In this document: one piece after another, positions 11,658 to 22,911 of the stretch | Numbering within the stretch: the first letter of the stretch is position 1 | Layout: each line of letters starts with the position of its first letter | Assembly (NCBI GenBank): GCA_963931865.1 | Contig: OZ007515.1 | Location: forward strand, 1,229,318-1,293,317 | Direction of reading: 5' to 3' | Length of the DNA stretch: 64,000 nucleotides | From: Axinella damicornis | Taxonomy: Eukaryota > Porifera > Demospongiae > Axinellida > Axinellidae | Made by a program: the position numbers and the translations under genes | The notes under the pieces: model-generated | What the model was told of the DNA's origin: nothing | Databases searched by the model: none | The model's input: only the letters and a program-made list of their open reading frames with translations

Positions 11658-14600
11658 CTAAGCCCGGAAGACAACAGCAGCCAGCACAAAGAGAGCCACT
11701 GTCAGGTAGCTCACAAGAGATGTTGGTGGAGCCCCAGTAGACTGCATGAGAGCAACAGCAAGGAAGTACATGCAGTAAAAGCAGCCGTTAGTCTATAGGG
11801 ACTCTTTCACAGTACCAACTATAGTTATGTCATCAATCACCAGACATGCATGCACCACACAAAATCAGACACTACCAACTATTCGCAACAACGGTTCTAG
11901 AACAGTTTTTACATTCCACATGATGAGTTATACACTCGTGTTTCCGATAAAAACAAATCACACTATGGATATGCATAACCTCGACCTCTAATTTACTTCT
12001 GTTGTCGTGTACGACTGCATTTCAACTGCAGACAGTGTAGTAGCATTATATCAGGGATCCTGGGTTAACTTCTTTTCCAGTTGTAACTAAAAGGTTACAA
12101 GAACAATCATATAGCTAATGTGCAGGGCTACCTACCGGCCTGTCTCCCTCATTGAGGCAGTAAATCAGGTTGTCATTGCCCCAAGCCGTGCTGTAGTCAT
12201 TGCTCTGCATGGGAAGATACATGGTAGCTATTCACGTGAGGGAATGGCGTGGTTGGTCAGCGTGCACTCACAAAGATTGAGGTCGGGATCTGGATCTGGG
12301 TGAAGAACTGGTTCGCCTGCCTGCACCAGATGGTGAAGTAGTTTAGGTCACAAGAATAGACATTCTCAGGCAGGGTGATGGTGAAGTCCACATTGGTGTA
12401 AGGGCGACCCACGGCAAAAGCTTCTTGGCTATGTATAGAGAAGAGTGCCACAAGGTTGTAAATCATGGTGAAACAAATATGTCATGTCTGTCATATCCCT
12501 ACATATAATATTATATAGAGTGAACCAACTCTCGATGATATAGTTCAGTGGTATAAGCACAGTTTTGTAATGTATGTTCATGCACATACGTGGCACTGAT
12601 GGGGATGATGTTCCCGCTGCCGGTTACAACAGGCTGCTGTCCAGCAGGATACCAGTACAGAAAGGCATCTACAGGGAGTGAGATTTGCAGTGAGCTTGGA
12701 TGTGAGTAGCCTCGTTCCCAGGCCCCCGCCCAGCTTTTCGTTGCTTGTTATTTCGTGCAACCGAAAGCGGCACGTGGGCTTGGGAACGAGGCTGGAGGAT
12801 GTGAGTCCTTTGCATTTACAATAACTACCCTCCTAAACCCTAACAACTGAGATGCCTGACCTTGAGAATCAGGAAGGTTAGTACAACACAACCATGCTAA
12901 ATTCACAGCTATAATAATTGGAACTAGAATAAATAGATTCATGATACATGAATAGCTATGTTACACAAGTTTTACATAATATATGGCCAATGGTCATCAT
13001 CAAAAAACGTTCTGGGTGGCCACCTGCAGTCACATAATTGTTCTGGGCTGAATGAGTTGGTCTACAAGTTACAAACTAGGTCAATCATACGGTGGTGCAG
13101 GTCACCTTGCTAATTCATATATAATAGCCATGGGGGCGAGGTTTAATTGCAACACAGGGTGAAGGCAGTGCATGTAGTAGCCAGCAGACTCTCACCTGGT
13201 CCCCTGCCATCGTAGTGGAAGAGCTGAATGAAGAGTGTCTTGTTGTCCACGACATAGAAGGTTCCACTGACACTGTGAGCCCAGGTTGGGAGCTCTCCCA
13301 CGTAGACACCTGGGCGAGTGTAGCGAGTGTTACAGAGGATCTTGCTGCGATTGTAGTCAGCCACCAGAGGGTTGTTAGTCTGCATGGTAGTGTGTGGACA
13401 TGCATGTGTGTGTCGGGAGGGGGTGGGGACAACAGAACCATCATGGTATGATCTTGTACCTTGCTGTTATAGCCTTCAGGTTACATAGCATATATGGTCA
13501 TATCCCAGGTCGACCACTCCCAACTCTGGTTTCCCATTAATGCCTTGATATACATGTAGAAGTTGCATATAATAGTTCAATCTCTGTACACAGCTGTCCG
13601 TACAATGTGCTCAAATGCTTACAAAGATATCTGGTGGGAGACGAATTGTGGTAAAAAATTGGTTGGCCTGTCTGCACCAGATGGTGAAGTAGCCCATGTC
13701 ACACGCGTACTGGCCATCAGGCATTGTGAACCAAAACCGTTCGTCTGAGTAGGCCCGTCCAAGAGTAAACATCATCTGCCTGTGTTGTTTTCAAGAAGGG
13801 AGAGCAGTGAAAACCATATTGATGTAAGCTTTGGAATTCTTGAAGAAACCGTACATATTAGTACACAATGTTCCAATTGTATATGGTTGTGATTTCATTC
13901 ATCTCAATTATACACTTATTTGAACAGCAATGCCCAAAGGTGGAAGCTATAGCTTATCTCTTTGCTGAGAGTCAGTGGTAACAAAAACATTGTTATTGCG
14001 GGCAGGGGTAGCTTCAGATTATTGGTTAGTGATAAGTGAGTTGTTAACTTTGGATGATAGTACTCAAATCTCATGGTGGTATAGCTACTCTCTTTCTGAA
14101 TGAATAATTTAAGACTCACGAAGAAGAAATTGGAATGAATTCTCCACCACCTGTATTATCTAGTGCAGATCCAGGTGTGTAGTAATACAGGAAGGCATCT
14201 GCAGTATCAGGAGAATAGGATAGTAGCTAATAAGTCATTTAGTGCACATAATATCATTTCTTGTATACGCACACAAATGAAAAACAGATATCCTTCACTG
14301 GCTAAGGACTGGTCAATTAGAGGACTGTATTTTTAAACAGGATGTGACAGTTAGTGCTGCTATGGCCTAATAACAAACCTGGGCCTCTGCCGTCATAATT
14401 GAAGCTTTCAATGAGTAGAGTCCTGTTGTTCACCACGTAGAAAGTTCCGGAAACACCATGGGCCAATGTAGGCAGTTGACCAATCAGGGTCCCTGGTGTG
14501 GGCTCACAGGAAATCAGGCCCTCTGTTTCATTGGCTAGTGTCTTGTTAGTCGTCTGCACATGAATGTGTAAGGATGATAGATAATGTTTACAGTAAGGCT

Positions 14601-16172
14601 GTCCTACCATTGCTTGATTGCGACACGAGCAGGCATATAGGGAAGCTTCAAGTGAGTTCGGGGCGGTTCGACCACATCGAACCTCCTCGAACCACTGTCC
14701 AAGATTAAGACGACATAAATCCCGCTATAGTGCAACCTAATTAAGTTGTCCAAGAGCGGTTAATTTTAAGGTCAAGCTTCTATACTTGCAAAACAAAGAA
14801 TAGAATGACACCAGTGAAGGCTCTGACCGCTGACTGTAATGACTACCATATAATTATAGGAACACGACTTACAAATATGTCAGATGGGATCTCAATTATG
14901 GTGAAGAACTGGTTGGCGTATCTACACCAGATCGTTAAGTTGCCAATGTCACACATTCTTGTCCCTTCAGGCAACGTAAATGTGAAATCTTCATTGTCAT
15001 ATCGACGGCCAACTTCAAATGTCCTTCGGCTAGAATGAATGGAAGATATAAAGAAAACCCGTCTCTAGCTTAACCACTCGTACAATCATAGTATAAAATC
15101 AGAGTGTATGACAAGAATTAAGGGCTGGCATACGTGCTGGAGAATGGTATGTCAATTCCGCCACCGGTGATATCGGGTGCAATGCCGGGAGGATAGTAGT
15201 AGATGAAGGCATCTGCAAAATTCAAGCACCATTTATCCTCACTGTGTTCTTCCTCTATAGCAAGCTAATTACACTAAAAACGACTATATAGCTCTTGTTA
15301 TGCATGGTCATTTGAGAACTATTCAATCAGGGCATGAATGGTCACACAACAAAATACCCCATGCCTGCAGCTATATAGCAACACACTTAAGAGCACTTTG
15401 CACAGCCAGCAGACTTTGCCGTCCATCACAGTGTAATGGCTTGTGTATTGTTATACGAAGTGGCTATTGGTCCGGCAGGCGGCTTAGGGTATATTAGGGC
15501 CAGGGCCGGTTCTAGATGCGCGCGCATTTCCGGTCTATACCTAGAGTATGTAGTTAGTACTGCCGGACCAATAGCCTAGAGTATGTAGCCTACCTAGAGT
15601 ATGTAGTTAGTACTGCCGGGCCACAGCGATTATCATAGCATCCTGTGCACTCAAAATAACCGTGCCCCATGCAGCATTTATCAACTACAAAGTTCAGTGG
15701 CATGCTACAGTTAATCATAATCATTATGCTGTTGAAAGAGCTGTGTGCCATGACTATACTTGCTTGACCTGCTTGCTGTTTTTATGTCCGTCATGTGTTC
15801 ATGCATACAATATTGGCCCATGCATTTGCCTTACCTGGTCCACGTCCATCATAGGTGAAATTTTCAATCCGGAACGCGTTCTCGGTTTCCACATAGAGCA
15901 GCCCAGAGACACCGTGCGCTAGAGTGGGTAGCCATCCCACCTCCACCCCTTGACCTGCACGGACAAAATTCTTAAATTATTTAGCTGCATGTTGCTGTTT
16001 CGGCAAATACAGAATTTTAGGCTAGTTGCTATCATTGAAGTTTGTGTACTGAGTTGCCGCAGTGCGCGTGCCATCGCGGCGAGAAATAAAATGCAAGGTC
16101 TGCATTAATGGAGCGCCCACCTTGTACCAGTGAGAGAGCGGCGCACAGCAAAAGGGTTTGCAGGAGCCCCAT
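11658..16172 (-). CDS. Secreted protein with three tandem DM13 domains and GPI-type tail
   Basis: Twelve exons: 16172-16121, 15954-15835, 15212-15134, 15029-14873, 14553-14379, 14198-14120, 13779-13623, 13379-13196, 12668-12590, 12428-12272, 12204-12136, 11741-11658; 463 aa, all phases agree. Signal peptide 1-17. DM13 domains lie at about 18-136, 155-273 and 295-413. Each has the pattern LPTxAHxVSG, (Y/F)DGRGPGDAF, then GR.Y....F...(L/M)P and CD....TIWCR.ANQFFT. Each domain spans three exons, the last two always 79 and 157 nt. After each domain comes a short linker with one more Cys (ISC, ILC, IYC). N-glycosylation sequons occur in linkers. The last 28 codons encode a hydrophobic tail typical of a GPI signal. 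DM13 occurs in Skeletor and Knickkopf with DOMON; a redox role has been proposed for the family from its conserved Cys. Tandem exon duplication is evident. Confidence 0.88.
12707..12793. mobile_element. Foldback element
   Basis: Ends TAGCCTCGTTCCCAGGCCC and GGGCTTGGGAACGAGGCT form inverted termini around about 50 bp that itself contains a second palindrome (TTTCGTTGC / GCAACCGAAA). Intron of the three-DM13 gene. Confidence 0.85.
12912..13030. repeat. Dispersed repeat, inverted copy of 7910-8035
   Basis: Shares AATTGGAACTAGAAT, the CATGAATA palindrome, ATATGGCCA and AACGTTCTG with the earlier locus in opposite orientation. Diverged. Confidence 0.55.
15441..15545. repeat. Dispersed repeat, left copy
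   Basis: Contains TACGAAGTGGCTATTGGTCC, GGTTCTAGATGCGCGCGC and TTTCCGGTCTATACC. The same order occurs in reverse orientation at 16655-16745, so the two copies flank the first exons of the three-DM13 gene as an inverted pair. Confidence 0.75.
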
Positions 16173-16220
16173 CTTGGTCGCAAAATGACCCGATTCGGAG
16201 CAGTGAGCTTGCGGCACAAC

Positions 16221-16406
16221 AAATTGCAATCGGTAATCGCGTCGATCGACGTCACTCGAGTACTCGCCGCGCCCCGCTGCGCCGCCGCGCCTACTGTTCG
16301 ACGCGGATATAAATTGCAATCGGTAATCGCGTCGATCGACGTCACTCGTACTCGAGTACTCGCCGCGCCCCGCTGCGCCGCCGCGCCTACTGTTCGACGC
16401 GGATAT
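16221..16406. repeat. Tandem duplication of a CpG-rich 90-bp promoter segment
   Basis: Copy 1 is 16221-16310 (90 bp) and copy 2 is 16311-16406 (96 bp). They are almost identical, except that copy 2 has an extra TACTCG. Each begins AAATTGCAATCGG, carries GCGTCGATCGACGTCACTCG and a very GC-rich CCGCGCCCCGCTGCGCCG core, and ends GACGCGGATAT. It lies 49 bp upstream of the ATG (16172) of the three-DM13 gene, so it is likely promoter or 5' UTR. Confidence 0.9.
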
Positions 16407-16439
16407 AAAATATGTCCGGCAGGAAGTACATACTTTAGG

Positions 16440-16656
16440 TAAGGTAGGGCGGGGTAATTCGGGCCACTTCAACTTCAGGTCAACGGTAACTAAAAACGGA
16501 CAGACTTTAGGCAAACTTCTGGCCATGCATGTATATCCAGGGACTCAACCAGCCTACAACTTACTAGAAGCAAGAATCCAATGGATGCTTTTTTCCTGTT
16601 GCAACGTTGAAGTGGCCCGAATTACCCCGTGGCCCGAATTACCCCGCCCTACCTTA
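16440..16656. mobile_element. MITE with 34-bp terminal inverted repeats
   Basis: Left end TAAGGTAGGGCGGGGTAATT (continuing CGGGCCACTTCAAC) at 16440-16473. The reverse complement is at the right end, finishing CCCCGCCCTACCTTA at 16656. The inner half of the right repeat is duplicated (GTGGCCCGAATTACCCC twice). Non-coding interior. About 270 bp upstream of the three-DM13 gene start. Confidence 0.85.
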
Positions 16657-16745
16657 TATACCAGGTAGATACCGGAAACGCGCGCGCATCTAGAACCCAT
16701 CGCCTTACTTCCTGGCGGACCAATAACCACTTCGTACAATAAAGC
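16655..16745. repeat. Dispersed repeat, right (inverted) copy
   Basis: Reverse-oriented relative of 15441-15545: ACCGGAAACGCGCGCGCATC, TAGAACC, GGCGGACCAATAACCACTTC. The MITE ending at 16656 abuts it. Confidence 0.7.
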
Positions 16746-16805
16746 ATGGTAGTGTTCAGACATTACAACATGGCTCTTACACAGAGTACAATCCTATCAC
16801 ACGTA

Positions 16806-19715
16806 TCAATAACTAAAGAAGAACGCTGTGACAACAGCAGCCACCAACGAGAAGCTTGCAAATGAGACAGTCTTCAAACTTCCAGATCCCTGCAAAACAT
16901 GACATGAAATCAACAATAATATTTGTGTCTATATACTATGATTCAGTGAGCTATCAGATTACCCAGTCAGCAAAACTTCACTCAGCCCCTACCAACAGTG
17001 ACAGTTCTACCGAGTAACCAGTTAGTGATAACTTAGTGCAGGATACTGATTCGTATTATAATTGTAGTGCAAATAGTCTAGCTGTGATACCGGGGTCAAA
17101 GTTCACACCAACTGTATACCATCTTCAGTACTAAATGACATCACCATCACTGAAAGCCAATTGTTTATTTGGCAAGCAATGCAAGATATCATGGCATAAT
17201 TGAAGCAGTAGAAGACTCGAGAAGTCTGTATTGCAGCTGCTGGTTCATGATTGCACTTGCGGAAGAAAGAAGTTAAGCGATGGCTGTATCTGAAGACAGC
17301 AGGGTGAAACTATGAACTGAGAAGTAGACCACTATAATTATGTTGTGTACTTTGGACACTATAATTATGTTAAGCTTCTTCCCAGGCCTGGGAACGAGGC
17401 TAGTTACACATGCACTAGTAACCAATGCCCTTATGCTCTGTATAGCATTTGAAATGTTGTGCACAGTCAAGGAAAGTCACTTGGTAAAAGCAAACAAACG
17501 CCTTGTGGCCGGAGGGGTAGCTTACATCAGTACGGTTCCGAGTGTCAGCACACAGAATCACATTGGTACGGGTCTGAGCTTCCACAGAACTGTTGGTCTG
17601 TAAGTGAAAAAACAAACGCACAATCAGTAGCTACAGATTTGGTTAGCCTCATGTGGCCCATTCCCATGGAGGAGAAAGTGCATGCACAATGTTTCCGTAG
17701 CAACCCATTAATCTTTAATGTGCAGGCATCACTGACGTCCAGGATCCACTCCATGTAAAACACGTTTCTAACCTTGGTTAAACTAAGTGAACAGTAGAGG
17801 TGAGCCAGGAAAGGGAGGGGTTAGTACGCATGCGTGGTAGGTCTCCGGGATCACGTGAGTCTGAAGCAAACCAAAGCAAGCAGCAGCAATGGCCTGTATC
17901 TTTGATTCCTATTAGAAGTCTTCAGTGAGAGCTTCAAAAGGAGAAACAACTGAACAAGGCTATACACTTCTCCAAAAGGTGGCACCTCACTGTGGGCCTA
18001 GCTGCTGATACATGTGTCTTGTATTGGAGTTTGCTGGTGCATCATTTGACTGAACACTGACTGCCAGCTAATTGAATTGTTGCACACTTGTCTGGCAACC
18101 GTACCTAGACTCTGGGATTGGCAGGCAATCCACAAAAAAAAAACAACAATTCTTTTGGTTCCAGCGCCTTATGACCTTCATGTCAATGGCGTATAATGGG
18201 TGACAGTTGTCCTTCAGACAGAAGACTAAGTGGGGATAAACCCTGTACGCAAATTCATTCTATTGCCTGCAACAGGAGCTTATGAGCAGCGAAGCCGCGA
18301 ATTCGCCGCTCATAAGCTCCTGCCTGCAATAAGTTGACTCACAAAGATGGTGGATGGTATCTGGATGTCCGTGAAGAACTGTCTCGCCGCCCTGCACCAG
18401 ATTGTGAAGGTACCAATGTCACATGCGTATACACCCTCTGGAAGGTTAATTGTGAATGGTTCGTTGGTGAACATCCTTCCTAGTTGGAACTTCTCTTGCC
18501 TGCACGGGACACAAGATCCTACTGTTAGACCCAACTGTGGATTTGCAAGCCAGACCCAGAGAGGGACGTGACTAAAACACGGAGCAGACAAGAAATGGAC
18601 CATGTGCTAAACACCATCTCCTAGGGCATGGAAAACCCAGTCCGTCTTCTGGTCTGTTTATGGTCCGTTCCATGTTTAGTCATGTCCCTCGGAGAGAATG
18701 CAGACATGTGTTGGACTAGCTTATATTGGAGAGGCGGACACTTCTAGAAGCTTGTCATTGCAATGTTCATTGCCATGGTAACACAGTGAATGACTTGTCA
18801 TGTGTTACAGATGACACTCTATAGCACTTTGACTTGCAATACATTTACTTGTCATTCAAGTGACTCACGTATCTGAGATGGGAATGATCAGTCCGTTGCC
18901 ACGTATGTTTAGCTGAGCCCCAGGAACGTAGTAGTACAAGAAGGCATCTATATATAGAAGTGAGAATACACCAACACTCCTGCACGTACGCAACTGACAC
19001 ACTGATGCAACAAAATAGAATTCCAGAAATACTTGGAAGCTGCACATGCACAAAATGTCGGCTGAGAAGGATCAAGAATCGAGGGATTTTTCCTCGATCG
19101 CTTCCAGAGGAGAGCTTGATTACTTATTCTTCAACTAATCTAATTTACAAAAGGAAAGTGTTTGATCTTTGATCTTGTCACCCTGAGCTCATCTTGATCC
19201 CTCGATTGTGTCCTAAAATACCCATATCCTATTTTAACTCAGCCACAAATACTTCTTCTACAGGCCAACAGTAGGCATGTGACTACCCCTTGCTATATAC
19301 ATCATGTCATTGTTCGATAATTTACACTACATGTACTGATCATACCTGGTCCACCACCATCATAGTTGAAGTTTTCGATAAAGAGGGTCTTGTTGTCCAC
19401 CACAAAGAGTGTCCCTGATACCCTGTGGGCCCGAGTTGGCAGTACACCTACCTGCACTCGCTGGCCTACATGGAAACGCACGAGCAGGTTAAAGTGCACT
19501 TGACGGTACAAGTTAGTCTAGCGAAGCCAGATTAAACTTGTACCGTGACAAGATACTCCCCCGCAAACAAGTGCAGTCTCGCGCAGTCAGCCACGCGAGA
19601 CTTGTCTACTCTGAGACGGGTACAGACATAGTACATACACATACACATATAGCTGACCTTGCACCAGAGAGGCAAATATAAGGCCCAAGCTGAAAACAAG
19701 AACCAACGACATCAT
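16806..19715 (-). CDS. Secreted single-DM13 protein with GPI-type tail
   Basis: Six exons: 19715-19658, 19465-19346, 18947-18869, 18499-18343, 17597-17526, 16889-16806; 189 aa, phases agree. Signal peptide about 1-19. One DM13 domain lies at about 20-138 (VGVLPTRAHRVSG, FIENFNYDGGGPGDAF, LPEGVYACDIGTFTIWCRAA). Next come a short linker exon with sequons NSS and NRT and one Cys (ILC), then a hydrophobic C-terminal 20 residues that end at the stop, as in a GPI signal. Exon sizes 120/79/157 are the same as in the first DM13 module of the gene next door, so the two genes are tandem paralogues. It is divergent with IMPACT (start codons 86 bp apart). Two in-frame Met codons lie at the start; either could be used. 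Molecular function is unknown. Confidence 0.87.
18264..18329. mobile_element. 50-bp hairpin insertion with target-site duplication
   Basis: A near-perfect palindrome 18273-18322 (CAGGAGCTTATGAGC ... GCTCATAAGCTCCTG, loop AGCGAAGCCGCGAATTCGCC). It is flanked by the direct repeat TGCCTGCAA at 18264-18272 and 18321-18329. The 8-9 bp duplication would fit a hAT-type MITE. Intron of the single-DM13 gene. Confidence 0.7.
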
Positions 19716-19801
19716 GAAGGTCAAGCAAAAACTCCCCCAAACTAAAGTCTCATTCCCAATCCAACCTGTGATCTGGGAACGAGACTAGTGAACTGAAGCG
19801 A

Positions 19802-22800
19802 ATGTCCCATGTAAGACATGTAAGATGAGTTTCAGAGTCTCAGTAGGTCTAATGCAATGATTTTATGTTGTTTACTGTATCACTAGCAGTATGAATTGGA
19901 TGTGTCCAGGTAGCTGAGGAGGTGGAAGCCCTGAGGGCTATCTACGATGCTGACTTCAGGACCATCAGTGAGGAGCAGAGAGTCTTCTCTATCACAGTGC
20001 GATCTGCTGCAATGGGAGACCCACTGCTGTGTCTGAACCTGCATGTGTGTTCACTGGCCTGCTAGCCATGCAATGTTGGTGCTGATACAGTGTTCCTACA
20101 GCAAATTTTGCAAGCCTCAGGTAGCGTATTTCATACTATAGGACTCGGAACGATGAGCCTGATGAAGACTTAATTTAGTAGTGCATTATACTGTTGAGTG
20201 GTCCAGTAGGTGGTCACATTCAGCTAAAGCTAGCAAGTTTACTTCCATGACACTGCTTGAGGAGACTATCTCAATGTAAACGTTTTCTTATTCATTTTTT
20301 TAGTTGAAATTTCCCAAGAATTATCCCAATTCTTCACCACCAGAGTATGAGCTGAAGTAAGTAGTAGTCATCAACTATAGGAACCTCTGCATTACATGTA
20401 CAGCTTCCACAACAGAAACAAATCTGGTTGATCGTGAGTTTTGCCATCTCAGCTGCTTAGAATGCTAATTACATACGTACAGAGAAAATTGACATCCCTT
20501 ATTGTCTGTTACCTATAGCCTCGTTCCCAGGCCTCTACACCTCCAGTTTTTGATCACTTACAGTACTGTAAGCGGTCAAAAACTAGAGGTGTAGAAGGCC
20601 TGGGAACGAGGCTAGTTACCTGTGGCTCCTCTTCAGAAATGCACCCTGGCTGGATAGTGCTTGTGTTTCATATATTGCTGAGAACTTGAGCAGAATCTAC
20701 AGGTTAGAGAAGACGGTATATTCTGATGGGGTATATAGGTTAACGTTTTGCACTCTTCTCTTGCAGTGAGAACCAGGGAGAAGTGGTGGTGTACCAGTGG
20801 GTGGAGTGGATAAGAGATTACATCACTTCCAAGGCTGAAGAGTTACAAGGTGCATGGGCTGATTCCCAGGTCATTCCACCCATGTCATTAACTACTATTA
20901 GGATGACCTGGGAATGAGGCATGAGCCTGTTCTACTGTCTTGACCCTCCTTCAGATGTTAGGAATCAATCCGCAATGTTGCCAGAGGCAAATTTTTCTCA
21001 GGACAGTGGAAATAGCAGTGATTCTGAAGCTGATGATCAAGCTACAGTACTGCCACCCAGCTCTAAAACAACTCATGATCATGAGCAATTGCAGCTGTTT
21101 TGTCCCACCATCTTGCATGGTGAACCCCTCACAGACAGGAAGAGCACGTTCCAGGCACATGTTGCTGAGGTGGAAACAGGGGATGAGGTATGGACGCAGT
21201 GATCATGTATGCTGTGATTGATGCCTGGGGACGAGGCTAGCTGCCGGTCACATTGTGTATAATATACCCACACCTTCTAAATCTTGAACACTTCAATAAC
21301 CTTGTGGTGGGGAGGCCCAGCTAATCTTAAGCTCATCTTCCAGTTGAATTGCTCTCTTCAGTTGTGGTTCATTGCGGAATGGTTAATGTTGCAGGTGAGA
21401 GCTGTACTAACAGAGCTGAAATCGACCAAGAAAATTGCCACAGCCACACACAACATCCTAGCTTACAGGCAAGTTCCGGGATTTGTATTGTGTCCATCTC
21501 CAGCAGGATCATTTTCCAGGATTGGGTCATTAGGAATGTCCCTTCAGTCTGTCACTGGTTCACCAGGTAGTCATGTAGATCCATTTCGAGATACCTAAGT
21601 ATTCAGCTGTTGTAACTAGCCTGACAATGAGGCGCGCTGATACACTATTCTGCTTCTCATTGGAGGTCCCCTACCATTGTCATAACTGCTAGCTTCTCAT
21701 ATTGGAGGCCATCATTATCTGCAGGTGAATGTGCATGCAAAAGTGCATGTTGCTAGCCAGGCCCCTCCCCATGCCACATTTTGTGAGCTAATTTTGACTG
21801 GTATAGTTCATGTCAGATTCCAATACCCCATCTGGGTATCGGTGCATCACCAATGTTGCCTTTGAGGTGCACACGAGTACGAAGTGAATTCCCTCCTGCA
21901 GGCTGTACGATGAGTCACAGGGAGTGTTCAGACAAGACTGTGATGATGACGGGGAAGCCGCAGCTGGTGGGAGGCTGCTCCACCTCCTTCAGGTGTGAGG
22001 GTGCACGTACTGTTAGGAGGATAGTATAAACGTTTTCTGGTCCATGCATCCATGCTGATTGTATGAGCGCTTCATTGAGGATTTATGGTTATGGCTGAAA
22101 ATAATGAATCTGGGCAAGGACATACCTCATGACAGAACATGGTCCATCAGGTTGCTGGGTTTTGCCTGTTTTTCTGCAGATCATGGACATTCGTAATGCA
22201 ATGGTGGTGGTTACAAGATGGTGAGTGATTCACAGTGGTCTTATTCCTGATTGTTTCACTGTGGTCTTGTTCTGAACTTCTGATATCCTGCGAAGGGCTG
22301 TTCACACTTGCAACTATCCATGCCAGCACTACACAAGGAAACCTCAGAGCTATACCCTTGTTGAGGGTGGGGGACCCTATATGTAACTGCATTCATGAGT
22401 CTGTGTGATTGAGTCTGTGTGCACAGCTAAACTGCTAGCCCATCTTCTTGTTCCTATACCTAGCTGCCTACCTCTAGGCTCTAGTCGGCAGTTTACATGG
22501 GCTTTGCGGCCTGTGCATGCACATTATGTGTTCACCCACCTACAGTAGCCTTGTTCCCAGTCCCACGCCTCTCCATACTGCAAGCGACGAAAAGGACTGG
22601 GAATGAGGCCACACCTACGTACAGTACACAGCACCACCTTGGATCCTTGATCTGCCTCTCTTGTGGATGCAGGTTTGGGGGTATTCTCCTCCACTCAGAC
22701 AGATTCAAGCACATCAACAACGTCGCTAGGATACTTTTGCAAGAGAGTGGACTTGGACAGAAGGTCAGAGGTTATCCTTTCATTAATTTTTTGTAACATC

Positions 22801-22911
22801 ACTGATTTTACTTTTCGTTGCTTGTGCCTACAGCACAAAGAGCCAGCTGCGGCAAAGAAAAACCAGAAAAAATCTGCTGGTAGCAGAAAGTCTAAAGGAC
22901 ATCACAGATAG
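19802..22911 (+). CDS. IMPACT: IMPACT, RWD-domain inhibitor of GCN2 activation
   Basis: Exons 19802-19810 (only 9 nt), 19910-20044, 20304-20356, 20767-20849, 20955-21187, 21395-21468, 21902-21992, 22180-22220, 22673-22763, 22834-22911; 295 aa, phases agree. The RWD domain is at about 4-105 (EEVEALRAIYDADF, FPKNYPNSSPPEYEL, VYQWVEWIRDYI). After an acidic/Ser linker comes the Impact (UPF0029/YigZ) domain: GEPLTDRKSTFQAHVAEV, KIATATHNILAYR, DCDDDGEAAAGGRLLHLLQI, VVVTRWFGGILLHSDRFKHI. A Lys-rich tail follows. IMPACT competes with GCN2 for GCN1 and so keeps translation on. The first mini-exon is a proposal (ATG, phase 0 into GTAGCTGAG). The intron after 21468 starts with GC, not GT. Certain as a family; first exon moderate. 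Confidence 0.93.
20517..20614. mobile_element. Foldback element
   Basis: TAGCCTCGTTCCCAGGCC at the left end and GGCCTGGGAACGAGGCTA at the right end, with further pairing inward (CTCTACACCTC.AGTTTTTGA with its complement). The whole element is one long hairpin of about 98 bp in an IMPACT intron. Confidence 0.92.
20860..20922. mobile_element. Foldback element filling an IMPACT intron
   Basis: GATTCCCAGGTCATTC pairs with GATGACCTGGGAATGAGGC. The host intron is only 20850-20954, so this diverged element makes up most of it. Confidence 0.75.
22544..22612. mobile_element. Foldback element
   Basis: TAGCCTTGTTCCCAGTCC at left and GGACTGGGAATGAGGCC at right, in the IMPACT intron 22221-22672. Confidence 0.8.

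Noticed and set aside
16032..16526. 164-codon frame on the minus strand upstream of the three-DM13 gene
   Set aside because: It reads through the duplicated promoter block (repeated RRGGAAGRGEYS peptide) and out of the signal-peptide exon past its donor; no family similarity.
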